DNA from: Isoetes taiwanensis
Lineage: Eukaryota > Streptophyta > Lycopodiopsida > Isoetales > Isoetaceae
Assembly: GCA_021234155.1 (NCBI GenBank)
Contig: JAJEKV010000552.1
Span: 1 to 64,000 of the forward strand
Direction of reading: 5' to 3'
DNA length: 64,000 bases
Position 1 is the stretch's first letter, and each line of letters starts with the position of its first letter. Below are positions 11,118 through 24,026 of the stretch, one piece after another. Made by a program: the position numbers and the translations under genes. The notes below the pieces were generated by a model. That model was given only the letters and a program-made list of their open reading frames with translations. It was not told the origin of the DNA and did no database searches.

Positions 11118-11384
11118 TTAGGTAAAAGAACTCATGGTCAGAAAGATCGTACAAATAAAATCCATAACCACTTTAGGCATTGCAAAAACATAACCTGGAC
11201 AAAAGACTCCATCACTAGTGAGTTCAAAGGTTCTTCTACAAGTCTGCAAGACACCACAATTACATTCTCCTAGTTTACATAAGTATTTAGTGGTAAAATC
11301 TATAAGCCTTACATAATCATCATCTTTTCTTTTCATACCGGTAGTTTTGGAATCAACCTGCCAGGTCGGAAGATCATGCCACAC
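11118..11384 (-). other. Possible degenerate upstream exon of the PV42-like gene
   Basis: An 88-codon open frame on the same strand, upstream of the CBS exons, contains VDSKTTGMKRKDDDYVRLID. This faintly resembles the ...SDKxTGxxRKxYxGMxxxLDI... segment of PV42 proteins. The rest (CNCGVLQTCRRTFELTS...) does not match. Listed only as a candidate. Confidence 0.2.
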
Positions 11385-12504
11385 ACAGTTCTTACCTAAA
11401 CATCATTCTGTCATAATCTATCCTCTTGCCTTGTGTTTTTTCATTTTGATAAGTGTTGCTTAAAACTCATAGCTTGGAGAAATAAGCTGATGCTTTCAGT
11501 CTAATTGGGTATCAAATCAGTTGCAACTCCATGTCAAATGCCCCCGTCATCTGATTGTAACACTTTACTTGACATCCAGGAGAGGGCCTTTGCTTTTTAG
11601 ACCTCACTAGACATACCAATAACCAATTCTTCGCTATACGCAATCATGACAATATAGTTTTGCTTTTCAAATCCAGTTTGCTCCATTGTGATTAGTTGCT
11701 GCCTTATAATGAAGATATGGCTCTGCTTTACTTCAGAATAATGTATTTTTGTGGTCCTCTCTAGAGATCAAGAAAGAAAACCACGTACACTTCAGGATTT
11801 CATTATTTGTACATCCTCATACCAATCATCACTATGTCATGCATCCAAGAAAAATAATAGGACCACTTTTTCACATTATATTTACTTGCGTCCTGCATTA
11901 AAATGAATCTATCCCCATCCCAAAATATGGAGGAAGATGAACTTAACAAGTCTTAATCTAAAACGAGAAAAGAATTTATAATTAAGTAAACCTCCGATCC
12001 ATTTGATGTTACTATTTTTGTACTTTTACGTTCATAAATCAGAAAGAATCCATACATGTTGGTCCCGAGGCAAACATTCCACTCTCACGGGCAAAGATAT
12101 GGAAAATACAAAGGATATCAAAACTTACAATGTCCGTGGGCCGATTGTCCAAAGGCTAAGTCCTTCCAAGGAATGGCCAATTATGTTAGAAACCGAAGCA
12201 TGAGCAGATTTTGAACATCCTATCCATTTTCGCCTTCTCGCACAAATGAATCAAGATATCCAAAGACACTAACAATCCCAATATACTATTTTCTAGCCGC
12301 TCCAAAGAGTCTTATCGATTCCAAAATCATGGAACCACCCCCGCCAATCCATCGGGCTGTGAGGTGCCGCCACCGAATCGCTTAGAACATTCCAGCAACT
12401 GGCAAGCATAGCATTCAAGGTGTCCCCATGCTAAAGGGCCGCTGGCATGGCATCTTGAGATAAGGGCCGGCCAGAAGAGTCGGGCTTTGCAATCACCTAC
12501 AAAG
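11385..12504. other. No recognisable gene
   Basis: AT-rich DNA without recognisable coding motifs; it could contain introns or missing 5' exons of the PV42-like gene. Confidence 0.35.
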
Positions 12505-12629
12505 ACATCATCTTGTCTTGAATAAGGGAAAACTAGTAGAAGCAGTTTTGTGGGCTTCAAGAGAATATTCTTAATAAGGAAACTAGTAGAAGCTTCTACT
12601 AGTTTTCCTTATTCAAGACAAGATGATGT
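12505..12629. repeat. Foldback element with about 38-bp arms
   Basis: 12505-12543 (starting ACATCATCTTGTCTTGAATA) and 12592-12629 are inverted copies with one single-base length difference, separated by a 48-bp spacer. The spacer itself repeats the inner AATAAGGAAACTAGTAGAAG. Resembles a foldback MITE; no target duplication was recognised. Confidence 0.8.
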
Positions 12630-13585
12630 ATCAGAAGCCGACAGAAGCCCCGCCCACAGCAGCTCCGCTTCTTTTTCTGATGGCTGAGACCCTGCAGATG
12701 AATTCAGTGCTCCGGAAGCCATGTCTTTGCCGTGGATGTGCACATCTCAAATGCCACTGGCCCCATACCCAAAGGAAAATGCTTGGAAGAAGAAGAAGGG
12801 TCCAGTCACCCCCATAGCCACGCTGAAGGAATGGGGTCGATGACTCAGAGTTTACAGCGCTAGGGGCTTTGCTTTGGAGCCACCAAAGATATGCTAGGCA
12901 TATGTCGGCATATACCTGGATATACTCACATACCCACATAAACGAGGGTTTGCCCCCCTAGGGGCAACCCAAAAAATGTTCTGTAGTAATATGGGTTGGT
13001 CATGATATCCCCATTTCTATTTCATATTTATCAATCAAATCCAAACAGAATATATAGCTGCTACAACCACTAAAACTAAAATCAATTTACATTTACAACA
13101 TTGTGAACAAGAGTTATTATGCAAATCCATCGCTAGTTTACATGTTCCTAGTTATTCTCAATTATACAGAAGTTTCTATACCTTGAGGTGCTCTGGGTGC
13201 ACTTTATATATAAGGGGGTATGGCAGACCGCCGTCGAGGGTAGCAAAACCCCCTTGTATAATAATCTTAAAAGGCAATTTGACCCCTCTGTGTATAGATA
13301 TTGCTCCAAATCAATGCCTAAAAACACCCCTAACCCCTAAGTATACGTACACAAAATGGTCCAAAAAACACCCCTCCGTTGAACTCTCATGGGTTATACG
13401 CTGATCAAAGGTGAATCCTCTGCCGTTTGTACATGTGGAACAAGTATGCCCTTGTCAAGGAAATGAAGGAACAATATGCCAGTTTTATTGTTTCCTTTGT
13501 GAGGCTACATTCCTACGTGCAATTGATGCAAAATCGAAATAGATAAAGAAGGTAAGTTGATGGCCAAAAAACAATACCCACCTAT
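12630..13585. other. No recognisable gene
   Basis: No coding motif recognised. A small palindrome (GGGTTTGCCCCCCTAGGGGC at about 12946-12965, followed by AACCC) is the only structure noted. Confidence 0.4.
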
Positions 13586-14160
13586 ACTTGTGAAAGAAGG
13601 TATGCCGAACTCATGAAAGAAAGAAGAAGCAAAGAGCAAATGCAGATCTAAATTCAAATGCCCATCTCAAAATGTATCTTGAAATCATCATGTCTTATTT
13701 ATTCAACAATGAGGGCATTGCTTAAAAGACTAAAAGTTAGAGCTTCTAAAAGGGCTGGATCATCCCAATGCATTTAACAAGGCAGATCACATTTGCAGAA
13801 CTATGCCTTAAGAATATTGCTCCACATTTGTTGTGTGATCTGTTAAACAATTTTGTATTAAAAGTGCAGCCGAATCTACACTTGTGAAAGAAGGTATGCG
13901 GAGCTCATGAAAGAAAGAAACAAAGAGCAAATGCAGATCTGAATTCATATGTCCATCACACGATGTATCTTGGAATCATCATGTTTTGTTTATTCAAAAA
14001 GAGAAAATTGTCTAAAAGACTAAAATCTGGGGCTTCTAAATGGGCTAAATCATCCCAATGCATTTAACAAGGCAGATCATTTTTGCAGAACTATGCCCTA
14101 AGAATATTGCTCTAAATTTGTTGTGTGATCTGTTAAACAATTTCATATCAAAGTGCAGCC
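13586..14160. repeat. Tandem duplication, period about 294 bp
   Basis: 13586-13879 and 13880-14160 are diverged head-to-tail copies. Both begin ACTTGTGAAAGAAGGTATG and share CATCCCAATGCATTTAACAA and TTGTTGTGTGATCTGTTAAA. The LINE that follows inserted at the end of the second copy. Confidence 0.85.
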
Positions 14161-16189
14161 AATATCTTGTATTTTTTTTTTTTGAAGAACGTGTTTTACT
14201 TCATATTATACACTCAAAAGATTACAAAGTACTTCAAGAAGTAAGAAATATTCCTGAAGCATCAATCACTTTTAGATGATCACTCCATATTGGAAATTTA
14301 ATACGATCAGGCCAATTGGAAATCTGAAAGCAATTATACAACTTCTTACGAATTTCTTGAAGTACCACCTGAGAAGAAATATGCTTATCATAAAAGACCT
14401 TTCTTCGCCTTCGCTTCCACACACTCCATATTAGCCAAGACTTTGCCATGTGAAATGCAATCCTTTTAGAAGCAAGTCCAAATCGATTTGGATAAATACC
14501 AAAAGAAAAATGACTATCCAAAGATACTCCAAAAAGAGAATGCAACCAGACCTAAGACTACTCACCAGATCAATAAATATAAACAATGCTCCAATGTTTC
14601 AATGCACCGCCACACATTGGGCAAAGTGGGCTTACTCCCGGCTTAAAGCGATGAACCATCTCATTAACTCTCAAAGAGCGATGAATCACCCGCCAAAGTA
14701 AAACATTTACCTTTGAGGATTATATTTAGACCAAACAAGGTTCCGATGGATTGCCATTGAGAAGGCAAAGTCCGAAGTGCCATTTTCGAGAAGGTGATAA
14801 AGTACTTGAGGATGTAAGCAATCAGAGCATGAACTTACTAGCTTCTTGCCTTTCTTTAATACCTTGAACAAAGTTCCAAAGACCTCCGGTCACCAACCTT
14901 CTTAATTAAAGGAAGAGCACTTGCTACATAAGCCCATATACCGATATCTTTATCCAACAACCCATATTTCTCCTCAAACCATTGCCAAGGAGCAATGTCA
15001 ATACCAAAATACCACTGCTCAATAGAAATAATACCGCTCTCCTCCACCTTGCTTGGGAGTGCGATGCATAAATTCTACAACCGGGTGTAGTTGTCCATGA
15101 GTATACAAAGGCAACCACAAAAGGGGAAGATGCCCCAAGACAAGCTTCCCAATCAAATGTAATCACTGGCTGACTACCTTCCGTGCCGAAGCAAGCCTTT
15201 CAAGATCGGAGAGGCATGTGAATAAGCTTTCAATGGATATAACAATGCCCAAAGGAGCTCAATTCTCACACCTCGCTTATGAAAACCATACACTTCTTCA
15301 CCGATTGTTTAAGTAACTTCATACCTGGTGATGCACAATCATCTTTCAACAACCGAACAATAGCTTAGAAGCTAAGACCTTACCTCAGAAAGAAAGATCC
15401 AACATACCAAGTCCTCCTTGTTGTTTAAACAACATACATTTCTTCCACGCCACCTTCACGTTGCCTCCTTTATCAAGACACCGCATAAAAATCTCTTACA
15501 ATCTTTTTTATCTCTACAAACTTAGAAGCCGGAGCCAATAGAACCAAAACCAAATAAATATGTGTATTGTTCAATCTCGGGACTTAGCTACTTGAATTCT
15601 ACCGCCAAGGATAACTTTGAGCCTCTCCACCAAATCGATGCCTTTGTAGATTTAAGATAATTTCATCCCATGCTTCATTCATGTCAATATCTAGACCAAA
15701 AGGGACTCCTAGAAGCTTTGTCTTTGCGAAAGGTACAACCAAGCTTCCGTGCATACTCATATAAAAATGCGGGCGCTTCCCTTCCCACCCATAAAGCACT
15801 ACACTTAGCCCAATTAAGGAGACAACCGATGCAATTGAAAATATATCCAAAAGCTTTTGATTATCCGCACATTATTCTCTTCACCATCCACTAGCAAGAA
15901 GGTATCGCTCGCAAACCGATTAACCAAAACCCGGTCACCTTCCACCAATAATAATCCCTTTACCAAACCATCCTTTTCAGCCTCATGCAATAGTTGCGAA
16001 AGTCCTTCTGCCACTATAGTAAACAAAAAAGGAGCTAAAGGGCAACCTTGCCTTATTCCACGTTCAATTGGAAAAAGCACCAAGGGTTCTCCATGATACA
16101 GTACTACCCCCTTAGCAGAAATCAACATTTTATGCATCATAGAGCAGAAACCAGGCCCAAATCCCAATTTCAAAATATCTTGTATTTTT
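14161..16189 (-). mobile_element. 5'-truncated L1-type LINE with 16-bp target site duplication
   Basis: The same 16 bases (AATATCTTGTATTTTT) occur at 14161-14176 and 16174-16189. The element between is on the minus strand: its poly(A) tail is the T-run at 14172-14183, overlapping the duplication. At the other end the frame 16170-15814 codes reverse transcriptase (GFGPGFCSMM, then RGIRQGCPLAPFLFTIVAEG). The YADD box reads FASD, so it is mutated. Further downstream a diverged zinc-binding RT tail (KRRRRKVFYDKHISSQ) lies near 14400. The copy is cut inside the RT domain, as expected for target-primed integration, and is broken by frameshifts. Confidence 0.85.
15814..16170 (-). pseudogene. LINE reverse transcriptase fragment
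   Basis: Non-LTR reverse transcriptase palm segment with the family motif RGIRQGCPLAPFLF and the following AEGLSQLL helix. The catalytic YADD is replaced by FASD, and the frame ends soon after. Part of the LINE at 14161-16189; not functional. Confidence 0.8.
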
Positions 16190-17557
16190 GCCATGACTAA
16201 TCCTTAATATCAAAATGAAAGTGCAGGGATCAAGTGATCGTTTAACCCTAAGCAAGTCATATACTGCATTGATCACAAGGAAACTTGAAACAAATGGACG
16301 CGCATGGCGTAGGAAAAATTAAACTGCTTGGTATCACGTGGAGCTGCTTGGAACGCGAAAGTTTATTTCCCGTTCCTTAGGGCGAATAGAGAAATGGGTG
16401 CTCTTCTTGCACGCTCACTGGATAGACCATTAAATACAACGGATGAAATTAAAATAAGAAAAAGTCAAGGGCATTCTATTACAATGTGTGCAAAACAAAC
16501 CTTTGAATCAAGGGATTAAAATAAATTAAAAAATTTCAATAGCCAAGATGGTGCACAAGCTGTTGAGACTGGCATATGTCCCAAGTACAAGGACATTCCA
16601 GAAAGCTTTTGCTAACTTTCACAAATGCTCTAAGGATTTATTAAAAGTGCATATGGTATTGTTGCATGGCATGTTTGTTTTCAATTCTAAAATCCATTCA
16701 TCCTGGATCATCCATAAGATGTTGTCCTTCCCTTATTTATGCAGAATCATGTCGAGAAGGGCATATACCGCCAAGCACAATGACATTCTCGAAAAGCTTT
16801 TGCTAGCTTTACAGATGCTGTAAGGAGATGTTCTCCTTCCTGTTTATGGTGGTAAGAAACGACTTTGTTTTTTTCCACGTTCCTTATTCTTCAAAATTGC
16901 TCTGCTTAGAATTGATCTATTAGAATATATGATCCCGATTTCCTGCTGTTTACTTCTCTTCTTCAAACCATCTTAATTGGTATGTATTATGTCCTTATTA
17001 TAACAATTTCCCATGCAAAATTATAGTTGTTTGTGGCTGTTATTACCTTTGTTGGTAGGCTTACGGTTAGGTTTGATATAAATGAAAATTATTGCCACTT
17101 GAATGTTGGTAGGACACAAATGCCATACTCTTTGTTTACTATTTTATATAAATCAGTTTTATATATATGGTTATGTGAAGGATATTTGGTTGTTTGAATG
17201 TCCATCAAGACATTACTGGAGGTGAGACTCAGATTAGGAAGACAGATGCTACACCAGATGCATTTAAGGTGGGATAGGACTCATGTTGCCACTGCACGAT
17301 GGTGCTGCATTTTTCTTCAAGATAGAACACTCTCATTGAGGTGAGGTATGGATGGATGTAATGTAGATGTATCTTGAAAACATTGCACAACCAAACTATT
17401 ATCTTGAAGCCAGGGGACCCTAATTTGCAAGTTATTAGAGCTCCTTTTCAGTGATTTATTTTGCTTATTATGTGTGGATGGATGAGATTCTCTGTAATGT
17501 AATATTTATTTGGGTAATAATCAGCATTGCTATAGGTAGGTGACAATTTAATTTGAT

Positions 17558-17672
17558 TTAGACATGCAGTGATGTCTACACTGCTCCAAAGTTAAGTGAT
17601 TTAGTATCTTAGACATGCAATGATGTCTACACTGCAGTGATTTAGACATGCAGTGATGTCTACACTGCTCCA
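17558..17672. repeat. Three short repeats of a palindromic word
   Basis: TTAGACATGCAGTGATGTCT followed by ACACTGC occurs three times (17558, 17609, 17642), once with a one-base change. The core AGACAT...ATGTCT is self-complementary. Confidence 0.8.
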
Positions 17673-19153
17673 TTTTGGCTAGGAAAGTTAATGTTATGTG
17701 CTCATTGACATGGAATATCTTACCTGTTTATACTTCATGCAATTTTGGGATTTCTTAGGAAAACAAGGTGAATCATGGAGCGCCAGATGGCTGCCATCAG
17801 AACAATGTTGAGGAAATGATCACCGGAAGGTCTATCTGCTTACATTACTAAGTTTTGATTTCAACGTTGAAGATTGAAGAGGCAGTTATTTTAATACTAG
17901 GTTCTTTACAGCTGCATACATGTTGTCATTGGCATGATTTAATAGTACATTCGTAATGCATGCATTACTACCTCTCTTGCTGTGCATGTGGGCATCATAT
18001 CCATTTTGCAAATAAGGAATGAAAATTTACCATCACATTCTTGGCCTTTGTTACTGCCCAGAATAGTAGAGCCATGAATCCAAAGAATAAGTGTCCTAAC
18101 TGTTTCACTTAAATTTGCTAGATAGCTAGTTTCTCTTTCCATTATCTTCTCTTCATACTGTGTTTCAGAAGGTGAATGTAACATGAATTTGTGTGTTACA
18201 TATTCATGTAGCACTTTCTTAAAGAGAAAGCGCTAACATATCAAATGGCACCATGCTGGGAGGGCTCCGTAAGCCATCCATCCCTTCAATATCTTTCACC
18301 ATCTTGACATTTTGTAAGATAGAATATCATCATTTTTACTTTCTTCCTGTCAAATTGTTGTTGTGGCACTCTTTTCCAGCTTTAGGTCTCCTTGAATGAT
18401 GACTGTCTTATTTCTTCCTTCTGTTTTCATCTACAAGTGTTGCTTTCTTGCATCTTGCACCTTCATAATGGAACCATGTTCTTGCATATGGAGCAGCTCT
18501 CTCTGTAGACACTAGCATGTTTTTGTACACAGCTCTTGCTGTAGATACACATGCTTTTGTACACACTAACATATTGACTGAGGGTGATGGCATAGATGTA
18601 CCGAGTTTAACTGAAGTTGACATCTTTCATTAGAGACTTTTTAGAGACTTTTTTAAGTCTTGGCAAGATCAACGTGCGAGATTTGAAATCAAAATCATAA
18701 TCCAAATAATAAATCTATGTCAGTATTCTGGCACTATTGCAGGAATGTCAAGTTGAAACCTTCAAACCTTTTCAGATTTTCTTTTACTGATTCAATTCCA
18801 TGTATGTTTATTACAATATTCGTTGCTTCTATTTCTTACCTTTTATTTTCACCTTGGTCGCCCTGCCACACAATATTTATCAAGCATGCCTATAATATAG
18901 TCACTCTAAATTGAGCCTGCAATGCATCACAACCCTGTTCGACAATTCATTGACAGTCCCTCCTCCTAGAATACGGCCTTTAATGGTGAACTTGCTATGA
19001 TGCTTGCGTTTAACGCTAAGTAGAGTGTTGTTTGAATGGTTGCATAAGCCATCAAACAATGATGTTTGAATGATTGCAGAAGCCATCAAACGGTGATGAC
19101 GGGCCCTCATTTCCAATTGTTTTATTGTCTGAATAGTGCAAAGATTTTTGTTC

Positions 19154-19493
19154 AAATGTAAAATGTGTTATAATGTGTTGAGATTTTACATGGAAATTGT
19201 GCTTTACATCAACAAAATTTCAGGTGCACTATAACTACTCTCCATCATCGTTGGTTATAATACAAGTAGTACATGGCTTATACGTAACTTTACACATGTC
19301 TAAGAACTTCCAAGTTTATAGGCAAATGCAAAATATGTGTTATATTGTGTCGAGATTTTACATGGAAATTGTGCATAACATCAACAAAATTTCAGGTGTA
19401 CTATAACTACTCTCCATCATCGTTGCTTATAATACAAGTAGTACATGGCTTATACGTAACTTTACACATGTCCAAGAACTTCCAAGTTTATTT
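19154..19493. repeat. Tandem duplication, period about 171 bp
   Basis: 19154-19323 and 19324-19493 are nearly identical head-to-tail copies (both contain GAGATTTTACATGGAAATTG and ACTACTCTCCATCATCGTTG). The low divergence suggests a recent event. Confidence 0.9.
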
Positions 19494-20440
19494 TGCAAGT
19501 GATGTTAGTATATTCACAAACATTAATGCACACCTTAACAAAATACATTATTAGCATTAGATAAAAGAATCGCAAGTGATAAACAACACAACGAGAATTT
19601 ATACCCTAACATAATTAAATTGACCATGAAATGTGAATGGAGTGGTATCTATTCAACATATCATTAGGCATTTTGCAAGTCACAACATTAATGCACACTT
19701 TTAACAAAATACATTATAAGCACTAGATAAAATACATTATTAGCACTAGACAAAAGGGTTGCAAATAACAAAAGGGTTGCAAATAATGAACAATGCAAGG
19801 AGAACAAAAAATGCACGTGTGTGAACCTCCCATTACCTATCTGAAACCACATGCTATTTATGGAGTGGTATTATTCGACATATCATTAGAAAATTTGCAA
19901 GGCATTAATCCTAGCTTAGACAACCACATTCTGATATATAAAGCGGCCTCCATCGTAAACTTATAAAACAAATTCTTCATGTGACAGTCTTTATGGTACA
20001 CTTCAATCATTTACATACTACAGATGCCCAACCCATGTGATAAAGTCCTTTCCACCGAGCTCATTAGCACTTCCAATGACAAATAGGAAAGTGCATTTAG
20101 CATGCCTATGAACTTCTTGCTCTGCCTTGAACCAGTACTTGGATGCTTGCTTCATGGCCAAGCTTTGGGATGCAGAGGCCCTGTCACATGTCAAGGTGGC
20201 AAATTATCGACAACAGGTTAATCCCATGCTCACGAGGGGCCCACACCACTACCTGCGCACCCATCTACCCATGAAAAAGCGCAGGGTGATTGCTTCCATT
20301 CGCACAGGTGCACACCACCTCCACATTGAGACAGGGAATGGATTCGGGAGTCGCGTGAGGACAGAGTCCGTCAGTCATGTCATGAGCCATTGAGGATGAA
20401 AGTCCAGCCCTCGCCCCACAGTCACGAGCATATCCGATTT

Positions 20441-20772
20441 CGGTATGATGTTTCGGTTAGTTGTGCCCCATCAAAGGCCCTGAGGATGAGCTCTTGAGCC
20501 ACCACCTCTTTGTGGGCTTGTTGGGATCGTATCTCAGGGAGGTAATGGATCTGTGGTTCCAGTTATGCTATGGAACATTAACCTTAGTCGTACTTGTGAT
20601 TATGTATATAAGCTTTGTCGGATGTCAAAGATCTTTATTGCTACTAAGGTTTTCCCCAAAACCCTTGGCGGGGTTTTTAATCTGGTAGTAATAATACTGC
20701 CGCTGCTCTCTTTTGTGCTTGGGTCCCATAGGCCGGTTGGTCTCCGTGGGATCGATAAAATCATATTCTATT
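20441..20772 (+). mobile_element. LINE-like 3' end with (TTCTA)n tail
   Basis: The 3' part (TGGGTCCCATA, then GGTTGGTCTCCGTGGGATCG) resembles the element ending at about 34515 (TTGGTCCCATAACCCGATTG ... CCGTGGACGTTAAAAA). The tail TATTCTATT is the start of a (TTCTA)n run that resumes at 32659, so the tail was split by the element at 20773-32658. Confidence 0.5.
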
Positions 20773-21221
20773 AACCATCATTCAAAAAATTGAGAATATG
20801 TCTTAATTTTGGTACTTTTTTTCCGTCCGTTTTTTTTTGTTTTTATTCCCCGTCCGCCATTTTTTTTGTTTTTCTCTCCATCCGCCTTTCTTGTTTTCGT
20901 TTTTTCAATTTTCAATTTTCGATTCTCAGTTTCCCCTTTTTTTTTTTTCGTCTCCTATTCTTTTTGCTCCTCTCCTTATTTTTTCCCTCCTCTAAATTCC
21001 CTCGTCCCTTTTCTTTTACTCCCTCTTTCGCTTTTAGTTGCTCGCCGGTTTTTATTTTGTGTTTCTTAGTTTTTCAACAAAGAGGTCCACGCCTCTTTTA
21101 CCATATCGTAGGTTTTCCACGGGCTTTCCACATCGAGCTTTTCCATTGTGGTTTTCCATCGAGCTTTTCCACATCGAATCAGAATAATGGTGGAGCGCTT
21201 GGAGAATCGGGCGGATGGAAC

Positions 21222-23184
21222 CGCTGACCCTAAACCCGGGCTTATAGGTCAACCACAAGAATCCAATTCAAGTTTTCACTCAAATTGGGGTTAGGACCTC
21301 CGGATCACTTAAGGTGATCCGGTCATGCAAGAAAATTCCAAAGATAAGTTCAAAAGTCCGAGTTCTATACCTTCCCATTTTCAAAAATGGTACCTTTGCC
21401 AAAACAATTGTAGTGTTGGGAAGCGGATAGATGTTTTGAGTCGATGTCTGTAGACTTGGTCAAAAAAAAAGTTGTAGGTAATCGACAACAAAGCCTCCTC
21501 ACCAAGTCGAGACTCAATCTGTGAGTTATTCGAGCTCAAAGTGAGGTCAAATTTTGGTCAATAGAGGTCAAATGTAGAAAAAAAGTGATCGTGAATTGAG
21601 ATTTAGAGTTGCCAATCACTTTTTGGGAATTTCCAAAGTAGGTAGATTGCAATGATATTGGGGAAGGTAGGCAAGCGGCCAAATACTAATTTGGAGGTGT
21701 ATAGGTATTTTTGTGGACTGGATTTAGCAAAATACAATCTAGACCGCCAAACCCGAGAGCAATTTTTTTTTTGAATTTGAGCTACACTTGGTATTTTTGA
21801 ATGATTTCAACTCCTTTGGCTTTCTTAACACCCAAAGATGAGTGGCGCATGCACCAAGGGGGCTAAAAACACCCGCAGATTTTTCTATAGAATTTTTGTG
21901 GTGAGAATTGCTAAGGAAAAATATCGAGAGACAAATTCAACAACTTGACAACCAATTTGGATTGATATGAAGGTAGATATATCAAGAAAACAATGATAAG
22001 GATGCTTCATAGCTTCAAGTGCAAGAAAATAATCATCAAAAGTCATAAGGTAATTTTCGAAAGTAATGTCAACTAAATCTTGTAGATCCAATGAGGAGAG
22101 CTCAAGAACTTCAAGGATCGTCGGATCTTGCTCAAGAATGATCAATGTATGATCTGAATACTCCCGGGCCTTCAAAAATCTTCTGTTATTGTTTCCTAAG
22201 ATATATGTTTTTGATTTAATCTGCCCAAAGATTTTAGGGCTTAAATTTAGGCTTGATGAGATGCTTAAGAGCGGAAATGCAGAAATAGATAGGTTTCAGA
22301 GTTCAATGATTCCATTCCGGCGTGATTCGAAAGGTGTTTCCATAATTAGGGTTCTTTCAAGGTATTTTTCCGTAAAATCCGGACACGATGACCGTATTTT
22401 TGAGGTATATCCCAAGAATATGTCAGATTTATCAATTTTAGGAAGATAGGCCATGGTCCATAAGGGTACCACAAAAATAATTAATGAGTCTTAACCCATT
22501 TGGGTCTATGGCAACCCTAGTTTCTTTGGGGAATATTCTAGATGGGTACCAAAATGGGATATTAATGGAACATATTTGAGTGGCATAGGTACACATAATG
22601 GTAAAGAACAAGGAGGCACAAAAGCTTGTGAAAAAGATTAGGCCAAGGGTATGTGGTAAGGGTGCAATATGAAGAATGAAAATAAGGCAAAGGGGTATGA
22701 AATGGGTAAGACATCCATGGGGAAAACAAAATGTGGTAAGAAAGGTACTTTTGGCAAGGCAAAATATGATTTGCAAAAGGTGAGCAAAGAAGAATATGAG
22801 TGTGAGGGAAAATGACTAGGGAAATTCAAAATGGAAGGTGAGAATAAGATATGGGGGGTAGGCAAAAAATGGCTAAGGGATGGAACCAAATACCATGGGA
22901 TCTTCTAAACTTTGAACTTCCAATCTTCAAAAAATGCCTTCCAAACTTCTTTAACCCTAATCTTCTAGAGCATATTCTTGACTAAGCACTTTGACCTTGA
23001 ATAAAGTACCTCATGTGAGTTTTGAACCTTGAGCACTTGTTGACTTGAGAAATGAACACCCTTTGACCTCCATATCAATGTTGACCGCCAAGAATCTTCC
23101 AAACTTTGACCTAGTATTCCAAGATAAGTTGACCTAGTTTTGAATGCATGGATCACAAGTAGCATGTTGCCCTTTGGGGCAACA
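21222..23184 (-). repeat. Gypsy 3' LTR
   Basis: This 1963-bp LTR ends in GGGGCAACA. Its other edge reads CGCTGACCC where the partner reads TGTTGACCC, so the terminal TG is mutated. It differs from its partner by many small indels and substitutions, meaning an old insertion. Confidence 0.9.
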
Positions 23185-24026
23185 TCTCGCCAAAACAAGA
23201 AAAAGGCTGGTCCCCCTCCCATATAATGTCAAAAGTGAATAAGTAGAGGGTCTTCAACTTTGTACCAAAGTGTCCGTGATAGAGTAAAAGTGCAAATGTT
23301 GGTGATGGTGAAATGATGTAGGTGGGATATGGTGAGTGAGAGGAGGCAAAAATGGATGTGAAAATGACAAGGTGATGATGGAGGATGGTGAATGGAATAT
23401 GGTGAGTGAGAAGAGATAGAAGTGAATGTGAATATGACAAGATGATAATGAAATGGAGATGAAATGAGTGTACGTGTTTGAAACTCGCCAAAACAAGAAA
23501 ATGTGTGTATCCCTCTTGATCTTCAACAAGTGCAACTCGCTATGATGGTAAAGATGAATTGCAAGAGTGCTTTTCTTCCCAGAGGGAATGAGAACAAGAA
23601 TGAGGAGTTTAGATGGAAGGTAGGGGCCACTTATGACAGATGAAAACATGGAGGAAGAGTGCACTGTGTCATGGAAACACATAAACCAATTAGTCTCAAA
23701 ACCTTGCAACTCGCTATGATGGTGAAGGTGATTTTGCAGTCTTTGCTAGGGTATGGAAAACAAGAATAGAGGATTGGATGGATGGTAGGAATGTTTAAGA
23801 CAGTGAATAAAAATGGAAGAAAGAATGCTCCCGCAAATGACACTTGGTAGTTATTAGTATCAACCCCCGTTCTTGAGATCACCTGTATTGCTTTCCGGTC
23901 AAATCAACCTAAACACATGAAACCAATTCTATTAGAGTAAAGTGCTCAAAGTCGACCGTTTCTATCTATGAAATAGTGTGCTTAAAGATCTAACTGATTT
24001 AACTACTTGAAACCTACCATAAATCT

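Larger units (their letters stand above)
16190..20440. other. Gene-free stretch with short duplications
   Basis: No coding region recognised. Besides the repeats listed separately, a segment of about 70 bp near 16560-16630 (ACATTCCAGAAAGCTTTTGC) recurs in diverged form at 16755-16820. AACAAAATACATTA-type words also recur at 19530-19800. Confidence 0.4.

Noticed and set aside
17558-17672. Regular short repeats as a CRISPR array
   Set aside because: Only three copies, irregular spacing, and a plant nuclear context.
20790-21227. 145-codon Phe/Ser-rich frame
   Set aside because: Translation of a T/C-rich low-complexity tract next to the Gypsy LTR.
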